64,000 nt of DNA from NCBI GenBank assembly GCA_021234155.1, contig JAJEKV010000024.1:11880913-11944912 (forward strand), in the 5' to 3' direction. The stretch's first letter is position 1. Each line of letters opens with the position of its first letter. A program made the position numbers and the translations under genes. Below are positions 34,700 to 43,341 of this stretch, piece after piece. Origin of the DNA: Isoetes taiwanensis. Its lineage: Eukaryota; Streptophyta; Lycopodiopsida; Isoetales; Isoetaceae. Under the pieces are notes generated by a model. That model was not told where the DNA came from, searched no databases, and saw only the letters and a list, made by a program, of their open reading frames with translations.

Positions 34700-35560
34700 T
34701 GTTCTTTTTCTAATATGACTTCCTTTTCATCTTTTTAAGTGGCGCCATTAATTCATCGCCATCCTCCATCTCCACTATAGCTTCATGCCCTGCTTTTAAC
34801 ATCTGCAAGATCGTGTATAGATAGGCTTTATAAAAATATGATGGAAGCAAAGTATGCATGATCCCAGAATCGCAATAAGCTAGAAAGATTGCAGACCAGC
34901 TTAAGGGCAAAAGATAGTTGACGATACAAATGTATAGTCACTAGCAAAAGAATTTTTTGCATTATTTGCTTATTAGAAAAACTATTTGTCTCTCTTCTAG
35001 CTTTTTCCCAGCAAAGCTCTCGATTTCAAGGACACGATTAGCATCCTTCTGTCAAAAGAGAATAGCAAGAGTTTTGTAGGCTTACTTCAGTAACCAATAG
35101 ACAACACATCCATCCCAGCCATGACCAACTCGGTGAACATAATGCAGTGGACCTGCAAAACATGGTGACTCAACCCAGTTCCATTCATTTGAAACAGTAA
35201 ATTATGTTTGAATGCTTTGCATCTACAATTGAATGACCTAAAAATTCACAATAGCATTGCAATAATTTCTAGACATTAATGGATTTACTATAAACAGCTG
35301 GGTATGCAAAGCTTATAATTGAACCTTGATATATCATTGTAACAACAAAGCCACAGTAGGAATGTCAAGCCCTTGACTTGCAACGGCCGTGGCAATTAAA
35401 ATTGGCAGTTGGGGTGACTTGAATCCATTAAGTGATTCTAATCTCTGCTTCTGAAGCTTTAGAGAGTGCAAGGTAGCAAAATGGATTCCCAATTTATCCA
35501 AAATATAGGTGCAATTCTTGGCAGGTTCTGTGATAATTGCAATACTAATAAGCAATTTGC
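34700..35560 (-). pseudogene. DEAD-box RNA helicase C-terminal relic
   Basis: Read from 35560 downward: EPAKNCTYILDKLGIHFATLHSLKLQKQRL, LNGFKSPQLPILIATAVASQGLDIPTV (helicase motif V, with Ala for Asp in ATDVAS and Gln for Arg in SRGLD). Then, near 35130-35090, HYVHRVGHGWDG (motif VI region, HRxGRTARAG damaged). Then, near 35045-34990, VLEIESFAGKKLEE, and at 34800-34710 a basic tail (…KKMKRKSY). The order fits the DBP8/DDX49 (plant RH36-like) group. Spacers between the blocks look like introns, so this is a decayed genomic copy. Loss of motif V and VI residues rules out activity. Confidence 0.75.
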
Positions 35561-35804
35561 AAAGACGATTCTAAAACGTCAAGGTAAGGTTATCGGTCTA
35601 GCTAAGGCTGATAACCAAAAATGCGTGACCGAGGCTGTACGTCCGAGGCCAGGTATTTGGCACGTAAGGCCGAGGCCCCACTAAGGCCGAAAAATGGGAA
35701 AATTTTTCTCATTTTTGTAGTATATGCTAAGTTAGTAACAGTTAAAGTGAATGAGAACATAAAAAGACTAATATTAGTGAGCCAAACCTTCAAAAAGTAG
35801 GATG

Positions 35805-35871
35805 GTCTCATACGTCGCGCCAGGACAGATAACGAAAATCTCATTTTCGGGCTGGGCGCAACGTGTGAGAC
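35805..35871. repeat. Long hairpin 1 upstream of gene A
   Basis: A 67-bp inverted repeat: GTCTCATACGTCGCGCC...AACGAAAA pairs with TTTTCG...GGCGCAACGTGTGAGAC. First member of a pair (215 bp between starts). The same sequence recurs at 36020, 37670 and 37869. Confidence 0.9.
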
Positions 35872-36019
35872 ATCGAGCCCATAACACCTTAAAAAGTCAT
35901 GAATTTCAGAAAAATAACTTGGTAATTCGAATTTTAAGCTAGGAATTAGCTAGAATTAGTATGTTACATCCCTAAAAACATGCTTAGAAAGTATAAAATT
36001 TAGCATCAGAATCCACCAT

Positions 36020-36085
36020 GTCTCGCACGTCGCGCCAGACCAAAAATGAAACTTTCATTTTCAGTCTGGGCGCAATGTGTGAGAC
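36020..36085. repeat. Long hairpin 2 upstream of gene A
   Basis: Inverted repeat GTCTCGCACGTCGCGCCAGA...AATGAA / TTCATT...TCTGGGCGCAATGTGTGAGAC. About 83 bp separates it from the TATA box of gene A. Confidence 0.9.
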
Positions 36086-36167
36086 CATGAGGTTAGAAAT
36101 GCTTAAATTTAGGTGTTTTAGGTGACCCAAAAGGGTAGTTTAAAATTTGACCTAAAAATGGCCCGTC

Positions 36168-36176
36168 TATAAATAG
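36168..36176 (+). promoter_or_regulatory. TATA box of gene A
   Basis: TATAAATAG, 99 bp before the start codon at 36275. The surrounding text (GTCTATAAATAGACC) is nearly the same as upstream of gene B (38121-38137), including a following run CCCCATTTC. The two cassettes therefore share a promoter type. Confidence 0.7.
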
Positions 36177-36274
36177 ACCTAGGACCCCCCCATTTCCACG
36201 TTCTTCCTTAGAAAATCGCTCCCCTTGTCAAGGCGATTTTTCGGCGCCGACATCGGATCGAGGAACCGTCAAAT

Positions 36275-37525
36275 ATGGCCCGGACGAAACAGACCGCTAG
36301 AGTCCCTCCAGTGTCACCCCTCCCACCGCCCAAGAGATGCTTCTCGCAGCTGCCTCCCCGAAGGAGGTCAAAGCGAGGGAGAGTTGTCCCGAGGAGCACC
36401 CCAAAGAACATCAACGACCAAGAAGGGGGTGGGACAGAGGTGGAGGAGGATGCACACTCGATGCGAACAGGGTCTTAAGCAAGGAGCAAAAGGCCATGCG
36501 TAAGATCCTTGAAGAAGTGGACGAGGAGATGAGGAAGAAGAACGAGGAACAAGATCGGGCCGAGGAGGAAAGGAAGAAGAAAGAAGAACAAGATCGGGCA
36601 GAGGAGCAAAATGAAGAACAAATGGAGAGCGAGGCTCGAGCCACCGAGGAGGAAGAGCTCAAGCAAGATGGATAAAGATGCATGAAGCCAAAGAGCTGGG
36701 CGGAAAAGAAGAGGAAGAGGGAAGAGGAGGAGCCAAACGCGACCCGTCAAGAAGAGGAAGGCGAAGGTCGAAAGGTGGGCAAAAGGAAACTCGTGAATGT
36801 TAAGCGGGTAAAGGGTTTCGGCCATCAACGAACCATCAGCGACCAGCCCCTCCCTCCGACGACATTCGACGAAGATTACGTCCTCAACACCGAGGGTGCA
36901 AGCTCTTCAAAACCCCCAGCTGAGGAGCAGGTAGTACCCGACCCGGAGCAGCCCACCAGGCGCAGAAGCCCCCACCATACCCGACGTGGGATAGGGTCAA
37001 AGCACCGCGGCCACAACGAGAGGCGTACGTGATAGACCCCGTCAAGGTCTATCAGAAGAAGATAAGGGAGCACAACGCCTTCATGGTGAAGTGGGAGGCG
37101 TACAATGCATATTATCAGGAGCACAGAGTGAGGACTATCGAAGGTGGACACCCGACGAAGAGCCAAACTCTGAAGCCGCCACCACAGAAGCCCAAGCCTC
37201 CTAGACCACCAGGGAAGAAGAGGACCGGCAGGAAGGAGACTGAGAGGAGAGCCCTGAAGGAGATCAGACACTTTCAGCGTAGCTACGGGGTTTTGATCCC
37301 CGCGGCACCGCTCGCCCAGCCTAGTCCGAGAGGTCATCCAGAGTACAACACGGATATGAGGGTGACGGGACGAGATGTTGCTGGCCCCGCAAGAAGCCGA
37401 GCAAAAAAACGGTGCAAAGATTTTGAAGATTCGGCGACTGCCGCATTGCAGTTCATGCAAAGAGGGTCACACTCATGAGGCAAGACATGCATCTTGCTAG
37501 CCACATCAAGGGAGAGCGCCCTTAA
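36275..37525 (+). pseudogene. CENH3-like histone gene with H3 tail and long insertion (gene A)
   Basis: The first frame starts MARTKQTAR, the exact histone H3 N-terminus, then a Pro/Arg/Lys-rich tail, and stops at 36478. Two further frames follow with an acidic/basic coiled-coil-like stretch (EEVDEEMRKKNEEQDRAEEE..., 36500-36670) and a Pro-rich region. From about 37190 the histone fold is recognisable: KPPRPPG, then RALKEIRHFQRSYGVLIPAAP (alpha-N, CENH3-type ALKEIRHFQ). One frame off comes LVREV (37321). After a damaged alpha-2 region (TAALQFM) comes VHAKRVTLMRQDMHLASHIK, ending at TAA 37523-37525. VTLMR is the CENP-A/CENH3 form (H3 has VTIMP). Part of alpha-2 is missing and at least four frame changes occur, so it is probably a pseudogene unless the breaks are introns. 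Length is about 410 codons against about 136 for H3. Confidence 0.7.
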
Positions 37526-37669
37526 GATTTTGTAAATAATAGAAAATTTTTGTTAATATAAAAAGTTTTTGACTAAGTAATATGTGTAATCTTGTTTAAT
37601 TAGGTTAAGATATCGAATTCTGGCTTTTGTTTTAGTTAAAATGGACACTTTGAGCAAATTTGAGAGGAT

Positions 37670-37736
37670 GTCTCACACGTCGCGCCAGGACGGAAAATGA
37701 ACTTTTCATTATCGGTCTGGGCGCAACGTGGGAGAC
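37670..37736. repeat. Long hairpin 3 upstream of gene B
   Basis: GTCTCACACGTCGCGCCAGG...AATGAA / TTCATT...TCTGGGCGCAACGTGGGAGAC. It is also 145 bp downstream of the gene A stop codon. Confidence 0.9.
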
Positions 37737-37868
37737 CATGCCCCAAAAGTGCCCAAAACTGCTCCAAATTGATCAAATAAGGGGTCAATTCTGCCTACTC
37801 GACGAGTCCAGTAGAATTAGACCCTTATATCACCCAAATTGGACAAGTTTAACCCAATTAGAGTCAAT

Positions 37869-37934
37869 GTCTCACACGTCGCGCCAGGGCAGAAAATGAA
37901 AAGTTCATTATCGGTCTGGCGCAACGTGTGAGAC
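37869..37934. repeat. Long hairpin 4 upstream of gene B
   Basis: Nearly the same as hairpin 3 (199 bp between starts), with arms GTCTCACACGTCGCGCCAG and CTGGCGCAACGTGTGAGAC. It has the best-paired arms of the four. Confidence 0.9.
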
Positions 37935-38127
37935 CTCTCAGCATTTTCTCCACCATGCCATATCCAAATGACCTCCAGTTTGTTGCAATAGGTTCATTAG
38001 CTGATCTTAGCATGCTCAACCCCCAAAAGTAGCCTTCAAATCCTCATTTTGACCTCCTAATAGGTCAGAATTGCCCAAACCCAATAAATTTCTAGGTCAT
38101 CCAAAAATTAGGGTTTTTTCACGTCTC

Positions 38128-38137
38128 TATAAATAGG
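38128..38137 (+). promoter_or_regulatory. TATA box of gene B
   Basis: TATAAATAGG, 112 bp before the ATG at 38249, in the same arrangement as gene A: two hairpins, then TATA, then a short leader with a GGCGATTTT word. Confidence 0.7.
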
Positions 38138-38248
38138 TCCCCATTTCTCACTTAGCACCCTACAAGTTTGCTCTTGACAGTTTAGGCGATTTTCCAGCTC
38201 CCTGAGGCGCTTTTGCATCCGTTTGTTAGTCTCATCTTCCTTAGATCC

Positions 38249-39773
38249 ATGGCAACTGCTGACTTCAGGCGATGGTACAGCGCCAGTGCCCATGCTGCCG
38301 AGGCAGATGTCAATGATATCTTCCGAGTCTTTAGGAAAGAAATAGATGTCTAAGCAACTCTGCATGCAACCCTGGCATATAGGCAAGTCTTAGCCGAGTT
38401 CCAAGCTAGGGTAGGACCCTCCCTAGTGCAGCTACCCCCTTGCACAGGCTATTTTCTTCCCCGTCCATCCCTTCAAGCAGCCTTGGGTGATGTCCCGAAC
38501 ATTGCCAAGTACTTGACCAACAAGGCACAGAGGCCAGATTACATGGTCCTGACAGTTGACAGGACCAAGTATTTTTCCTACACCGCCGCCTTAGCCATTT
38601 TCCTTTCCCACCGTGCTGAAAACCCAATGGGGGGAACCTCTATTCCTCCCATGGAGGTGGACCCCATAGCATCCTCCGCAGCAGAGCAGATGCTTTTGCA
38701 GTACCAGCAAGAGCAGGAAGGAAGGTCAGAAGAAGAGGAATCGGACGAGGAAGACTACACGGAGCTCGACCCAGAAGAAGAACGGCGGCAAGCAGAAGAG
38801 GAGCTAACCAACTTCGAGCGGAGCCGGCAGACCCTCAGAGTCGCTCCCCCACTTGGGCTAGGCATTACAAGCCTAGCCCCCATCATCATTGACGGTGAGG
38901 AGTATCTGCTCCTCAGCGACATCCAGAATCTCCCCCAATGCAGGGAGAGGGAGCTCTGGCTTGACGAGTTGCTGCACCAACTACGGCAGCAACCAGACTT
39001 GGACGACTTTATCGTCCGGGGAGTCTCAGACTTCCCGCTTCAAGTAAGGGAAGCCGACACCTATACAGGGGAGTCGACTTCCGACATCCATGCCTACAGC
39101 AACATCAGGCAAATAATGGAAGCGCGAGAGCTGCCAACTGAGGAGGAGTTCTACGCCCTCCAGGAACAGATGGGGATCCGCGGCAAGACCACGAGCATCT
39201 TGATGCCGAACTCCTCGACACCACCTCCAGCAAGAGGAGCAGGGATCGACATCAGGCGGGTCGACTCGACAATCAGAGACTATCAAGAAATGACGGAGGT
39301 AGAGGTCGACGAATACGCCAGGCGGCATAGAGCTGGAGGCCAAGCAAGTGGAGAATCATTAGTGACACACAATGACAGTTCGCTGAGATACTATCTTCCC
39401 CTGCTGCTGGATGGGAGAATAGCGGTAATACACCGCAAATTCAGTCCCCGGGGCGAAGAAGGAGTGTTCATGCCTATCGCACTCTCTGGCTTTGGCAGGC
39501 ATGCTCGAATAGCTGCAAATGTCGACTATGCTGTCTTAGTTAAGAGAGCGATGGCACTTGACCTCTTCAACTTTTGCCGTGGCCTACCGACGGCAGGGAA
39601 GATTGGCAGTAACTGCGGCTTACACCTCCGACCGCAGGGTAGAGGAATTGGTGACAGCTTTGCAGGGCGGGTCGTCAACCAATGTCCTTAGGAACTTGGG
39701 ACGCTCGGTAGGAACGGCCCAAGTTAAGAAGTTCCTTCAGGACAACCCATCCTACCGGCGATTTCAAGAATAG
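38249..39773 (+). pseudogene. Unrecognised acidic protein (gene B), one stop and one frameshift
   Basis: From ATG 38249 the frame reads MATADFRRWYSASAHAAEAD..., meets one TAA at 38351, and continues in the same frame as a 420-codon ORF to 39691. A frame change near 39590 would lead to a C-terminus (…VEELVTALQGGSSTNVLRNL...NPSYRRFQE) ending at 39773. The protein has an N-terminal globular part (…LGDVPNIAKYLTNKAQRPDY), a Glu/Asp-rich linker (EEEESDEEDYTELDPEEE, about 38730-38790) and a C-terminal globular part (YYLPLLLDGRIAVIHRKFSP, GFGRHARIAANVDYAVLVKR). I recognise no family. Codon use is clearly coding. The shared promoter layout ties it to gene A as parts of one element. It ends only about 170 bp before the Gypsy gag frame. 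Confidence 0.5.
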
Positions 39774-39939
39774 TTAGACTCTTGATCCCGGAGGCTTTGT
39801 ATTAAGATATTATATAATATAAATATAATTTCTTTTGCACTTTAAATGTTTTGTTGATGTATTTTGTTCCACAACTATACCAACAACACATATAATGCAA
39901 GAGAACGAATAAAACTAACCGTATAGCCATGACCTACTT

Positions 39940-41760
39940 GTGTATGCAGCTAGACGCCCGAGCTTAGGGGAACGACAACGCCGAGACCATAGGGAAGAAC
40001 AGACTCCACCCAGGCCACCCCCGGCAAGGAGCCTGTATAAAGCATTTGGGCCCATGACCCCAGAAGAGGAAATGTCACAGATGAGGACGGACCTCGAGCA
40101 GATAAAGGCTTTCCTGGCCGCTCAGGCAGGAGTTGGGTCGGAAGGCAATGCCCAGTTGCCGCAAGCATCAGCTCGGAAAGCAGGAAAGGACAAGAGGAGG
40201 AGCAAGAGAAGGAGGTCCCCCAGCACGGAATCCTCCGACTCAAGCTCGGACTCAGACTCTGATTCCGAGAAGGAGGCTGAACAAGTGCAGGACCGAAGGG
40301 ACGACAGACACAAGGAAACGAGAACCTCGGACTACCAGAAGAAGGTAGACTCTGCATTGGGAAATGTATGGAAGGCCAGGAAGCTCGAGCAATTCTCAGG
40401 CGAGAACAGGTCAGGCATGGAGGCAGAGGCTTGGCTCGATGATATGAGCGAATATGGCAATGCCTATGGTATGAAGGACAAGGATAAAGGCAGGGTGGCT
40501 ACAGCTAACCTGAAGGGGGCAGCACGCATTTGGTGGAAGGGGTATGCCAAGGCCCATGGCTTCAGAAAGTTTGCTAAAGCTTTCAAGCGCCATTACGTCC
40601 CAAGAGAGCACAAGTCCAGCATGATGCAGCAGTTCCACAGGTTGCAGCAAGGCAACAAATCGGTCCAGAAATATACAGAGGAATTCATGAGACTAAGGCT
40701 TTATGTGCCAAAGTTGAGTGAAAAGCATGCAGTGGAGAGCTATATTGAAGGGCTGAATGACGAGATCCGCAAGCTTGTAAGGGCAATAAACCCTAAGACA
40801 GTGTCAGAAGCAGAGTCCAAGGCAATAAGCTTGCAAGGGACGGGACCTCAGAATAGCGGGCAGAGGCAGCAGTATTACCAGGACAAAGGCAAGGCAGCAG
40901 GGAGTTATAGCCCTAGAGCAGCAACCCCAGGTCCATCTAGAGCCCCATATGGTGGCAACCAGGGGAAGAAGATTGAAGAAACATTGCTGTTGGATAATAA
41001 TTTCAAGGAAGTATGGGCAAGCCTCTCTAGGGAGGCTAGAACAGATAAGGAGCGGGAAGCCTTCAAACATTATAAGAAGGAAGGCAACCTGTTATACCAT
41101 AAAGACAAGTTGTGCGTGCCCGAATCATCAGGTGTAAGGAAATTGATCCTCCATGACACGCACAACAGTCCAATAGCTGGCCATGCGGGATTCATGAAGA
41201 CATATTTCAAAGTGCGCAGCAGCTATTATTGGCCAGGAATGAAGAAGCAGGTAGCTCGCTACATCAAGGAATGTCAGCTATGTCAGCAGACGAAGGTGGA
41301 GCAGCTTCGAATTCCAGGTGCATTGGAACCCTTAGCGGTGCCAAACGCTAAGTGGGAGGTCATCAGCATGGACTTCATAACAGGGCTTCCAAGGACAGTA
41401 AGAGGGAAGGATGCGTTAATGGTAGTGGTCGACAAGTTGTCGAAGATGGCACATTTTGTGCCTTGCAGGACCACAGACATAGCTATGGATACAGTGAAGC
41501 TCTTCACCAAAGAAATCTTCAGGCTTCATGGCATGCCAAGGGAGATTATCTCCGACAGGGATCCGAAGTTCATGAGTGCCTTTTGGCAACCTCTTTGCGA
41601 CAATTCAGACGAAGCTACCCATGAGCACGGCCTATCATCCCCAGACGGATGGCCAAACGGAGCGGACCAACAGGATTTTGGAGGACATGCTACGAAACTA
41701 TGTCTGGAACAAGCAAGGTATGTGGGAAGAATTTATTCACTTGGTGGAGTTTGCGTATAA
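39940..41760 (+). CDS. Gag-integrase fusion frame of the Gypsy element
   Basis: A single open frame of about 606 codons. Residues 40-140 are charged and Ser/Arg rich. The retrotransposon gag core follows (LEQFSGEN...AWLDDM...GAARIWWKG...FAKAFKRHYVP...VQKYTEEF). At about residue 350 (…PYGGNQGKK/IEETLLLD...) it passes directly into the end of RNase H/linker and the integrase HHCC zinc domain (H...H...CQLCQQTK), then the integrase core with catalytic Asp residues in SMDFITGLP and ISDRDPKF. The zinc-knuckle end of gag, protease, RT and RNase H were deleted without breaking the frame. The frame is lost near 41590; the catalytic Glu is in the next frame. The apparent start codon is not an ATG; the first internal ATG is near 40051. 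Confidence 0.85.
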   Translation: MYAARRPSLGERQRRDHREEQTPPRPPPARSLYKAFGPMTPEEEMSQMRTDLEQIKAFLAAQAGVGSEGNAQLPQASARKAGKDKRRSKRRRSPSTESSDSSSDSDSDSEKEAEQVQDRRDDRHKETRTSDYQKKVDSALGNVWKARKLEQFSGENRSGMEAEAWLDDMSEYGNAYGMKDKDKGRVATANLKGAARIWWKGYAKAHGFRKFAKAFKRHYVPREHKSSMMQQFHRLQQGNKSVQKYTEEFMRLRLYVPKLSEKHAVESYIEGLNDEIRKLVRAINPKTVSEAESKAISLQGTGPQNSGQRQQYYQDKGKAAGSYSPRAATPGPSRAPYGGNQGKKIEETLLLDNNFKEVWASLSREARTDKEREAFKHYKKEGNLLYHKDKLCVPESSGVRKLILHDTHNSPIAGHAGFMKTYFKVRSSYYWPGMKKQVARYIKECQLCQQTKVEQLRIPGALEPLAVPNAKWEVISMDFITGLPRTVRGKDALMVVVDKLSKMAHFVPCRTTDIAMDTVKLFTKEIFRLHGMPREIISDRDPKFMSAFWQPLCDNSDEATHEHGLSSPDGWPNGADQQDFGGHATKLCLEQARYVGRIYSLGGVCV

Positions 41761-42382
41761 TAGCAGCAAGCAGGAATCATCCCAAATGTCGCCGTTTATG
41801 ATCAATTACGGCTACCAATGCCTAACTCCAGACACTTGGCACAATCCCGTGTCAAAAGTAGAGGTTTCGCAGCAAATGTTGGCCGACATGCAGCAGCTGG
41901 TGGAAGAAGTTCGAGGATATCTTCTGGCAGCAAGGAGTCGACAAAAGGGCATCGCCGACAAGCATCGGACAGTCAGGGAGTTCGAAGTTGGCGACAACGT
42001 GTGGCTCAAGATCAAAGTGAAGCAGGCGAAGCTCCGCATCGGAAATTGTAAGAAGCTTGCTCCAAGGTGGGCTGGACCTTTCAGAATAGTCAAGAGAGTA
42101 GGTAATCAATCCTACAAGTTAGACTTGCCAGCACACCTAAAGATTCATAAAGTCTTCCACGTGAGTTTATTGAAGAAGCATACTCCAAATCCAGACGAAG
42201 CCTTGGACACTCCAACGTTGTTGGAAATGACGGAGGAGCAGCTGGAAATAGTTCCAGAATTGATTCTTGATAAAGCCTTCAAGAAAACAAGGAGATCAGA
42301 GTTTCTCCAATATTTGGTTAAGTGGAAACACTTGCCGGTGGAAGACGCGACATGGGTACTTAAGAAAGATCTATTAAAGTAG
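41594..42382 (+). CDS. Integrase C-terminal part and chromodomain of the Gypsy element
   Basis: One frame off from the gag-integrase ORF. It contains the third catalytic residue (HPQTDGQTERTNRIL), the integrase C-terminal GPY/F region (WAGPFRIVKRVGNQSYKLDL) and a chromodomain at the end (ILDKAFKKTRR...YLVKWKHLPVEDATW). Chromodomains of this type direct integration toward methylated-histone heterochromatin in chromoviruses. It ends at TAG 42380-42382. Confidence 0.85.
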   Translation, partial: FATIQTKLPMSTAYHPQTDGQTERTNRILEDMLRNYVWNKQGMWEEFIHLVEFAYNSSKQESSQMSPFMINYGYQCLTPDTWHNPVSKVEVSQQMLADMQQLVEEVRGYLLAARSRQKGIADKHRTVREFEVGDNVWLKIKVKQAKLRIGNCKKLAPRWAGPFRIVKRVGNQSYKLDLPAHLKIHKVFHVSLLKKHTPNPDEALDTPTLLEMTEEQLEIVPELILDKAFKKTRRSEFLQYLVKWKHLPVEDATWVLKKDLLK

Positions 42383-43283
42383 TGCCCACAGTTTATGGAG
42401 CAATGGGACGGCAAGGTCATCTCCGAAGAAATCGGCTCAGGCATGTCGATTTGTGTAGATTAATTCTATGTATAGTTAAGATTAATTTGCGCATGCAACC
42501 TATGCTAGGTATGGGTTGCATGCGTTGTTATCGATGATGAGACCACTACGGTGATCTCTAGGGCGTGGTGTAATGTCGATGTAGGCATGACCGCATTTCC
42601 GCTTGGATGAGTGGAAGGTAGATTAGAAAGTCTACTTCTGTCCCACGGAAGTAGACGACCTCGAGAGAAAGGAGGTCATTCAGGAATGCATTGATAGGAA
42701 AAGCACCTCTAGTCAATGCCTACGGGGAGGACCCTATCCTTCACGCCCCATATACGGGAAGGACCCTATCCTCCACGCTGGGCAACTAAAGGTGTAGGCA
42801 TGAGCGCCATATAGGCATTATAGGGCGCTGTCTCCACGGCCACAATGGAAGAAGCATCCTCTTTCTACGCCGGGAGATTAGCCATGCATTCATGTAGATA
42901 GGTGGGGTGGTCACCATATAACCAAAATTTTTATTAATAATTAAAATGGTACTAACGTAGTGTCGACCTGCAGGCCAATAGAGCGCTCCGGAGGGCAAGG
43001 AGGTCGAGCTACGAAGACTTGCAACACAAATTTTGTTGGAGTGTGTTGCAAGGAATGAAGAGTACCTCGAAGAATAAGTATATGTATGAAATAGTAAAAT
43101 TTTGATGAACTAAAATGTCGTAATAAGTGAAATTATTGAGTAACTTGTTTTAATGATGTTACGAATTGATAAGTTATTTCATAAGATAATGGCGTAATAA
43201 TGTTCTAAAAATATTACCTTAAGGTAATCTTAATAAATGTGTAAGTATTATAGTAGTATATTGTATGATTGCAGGTTAGGAAG

Positions 43284-43341
43284 ATTCCAAGGTGGGGAGA
43301 CCCACGATGCTGCGGACAGCATCATTCCAAGGTGGGGAGAA
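43284..43341 (+). other. Duplicated polypurine tract
   Basis: ATTCCAAGGTGGGGAGA occurs at 43284-43300 and again at 43324-43340, the second copy touching the LTR. The purine run AAGGTGGGGAGAA serves as plus-strand primer in this retroelement class. Confidence 0.75.

Larger units (their letters stand above)
39949..43341 (+). mobile_element. Ty3/Gypsy chromovirus, 5'-truncated, internally deleted
   Basis: The order is gag, integrase, chromodomain, non-coding 3' region, polypurine tract, 3' LTR. Protease, reverse transcriptase and RNase H are absent. No 5' LTR or primer-binding site lies in the 4 kb upstream: the gag frame begins abruptly next to gene B, so this end is a deletion or rearrangement point. 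42383-43280 is non-coding and includes a G-rich stem (TCTACTTCTGTCCCACGGAA...GTAGA, about 42630-42655). With gag and integrase only, the copy could not move by itself. Confidence 0.85.

Noticed and set aside
36411-37460. Minus-strand Ser/Leu-rich frames opposite the CENH3-like gene
   Set aside because: They mirror the Glu/Lys- and Pro-rich sense strand. The sense strand carries the histone motifs.
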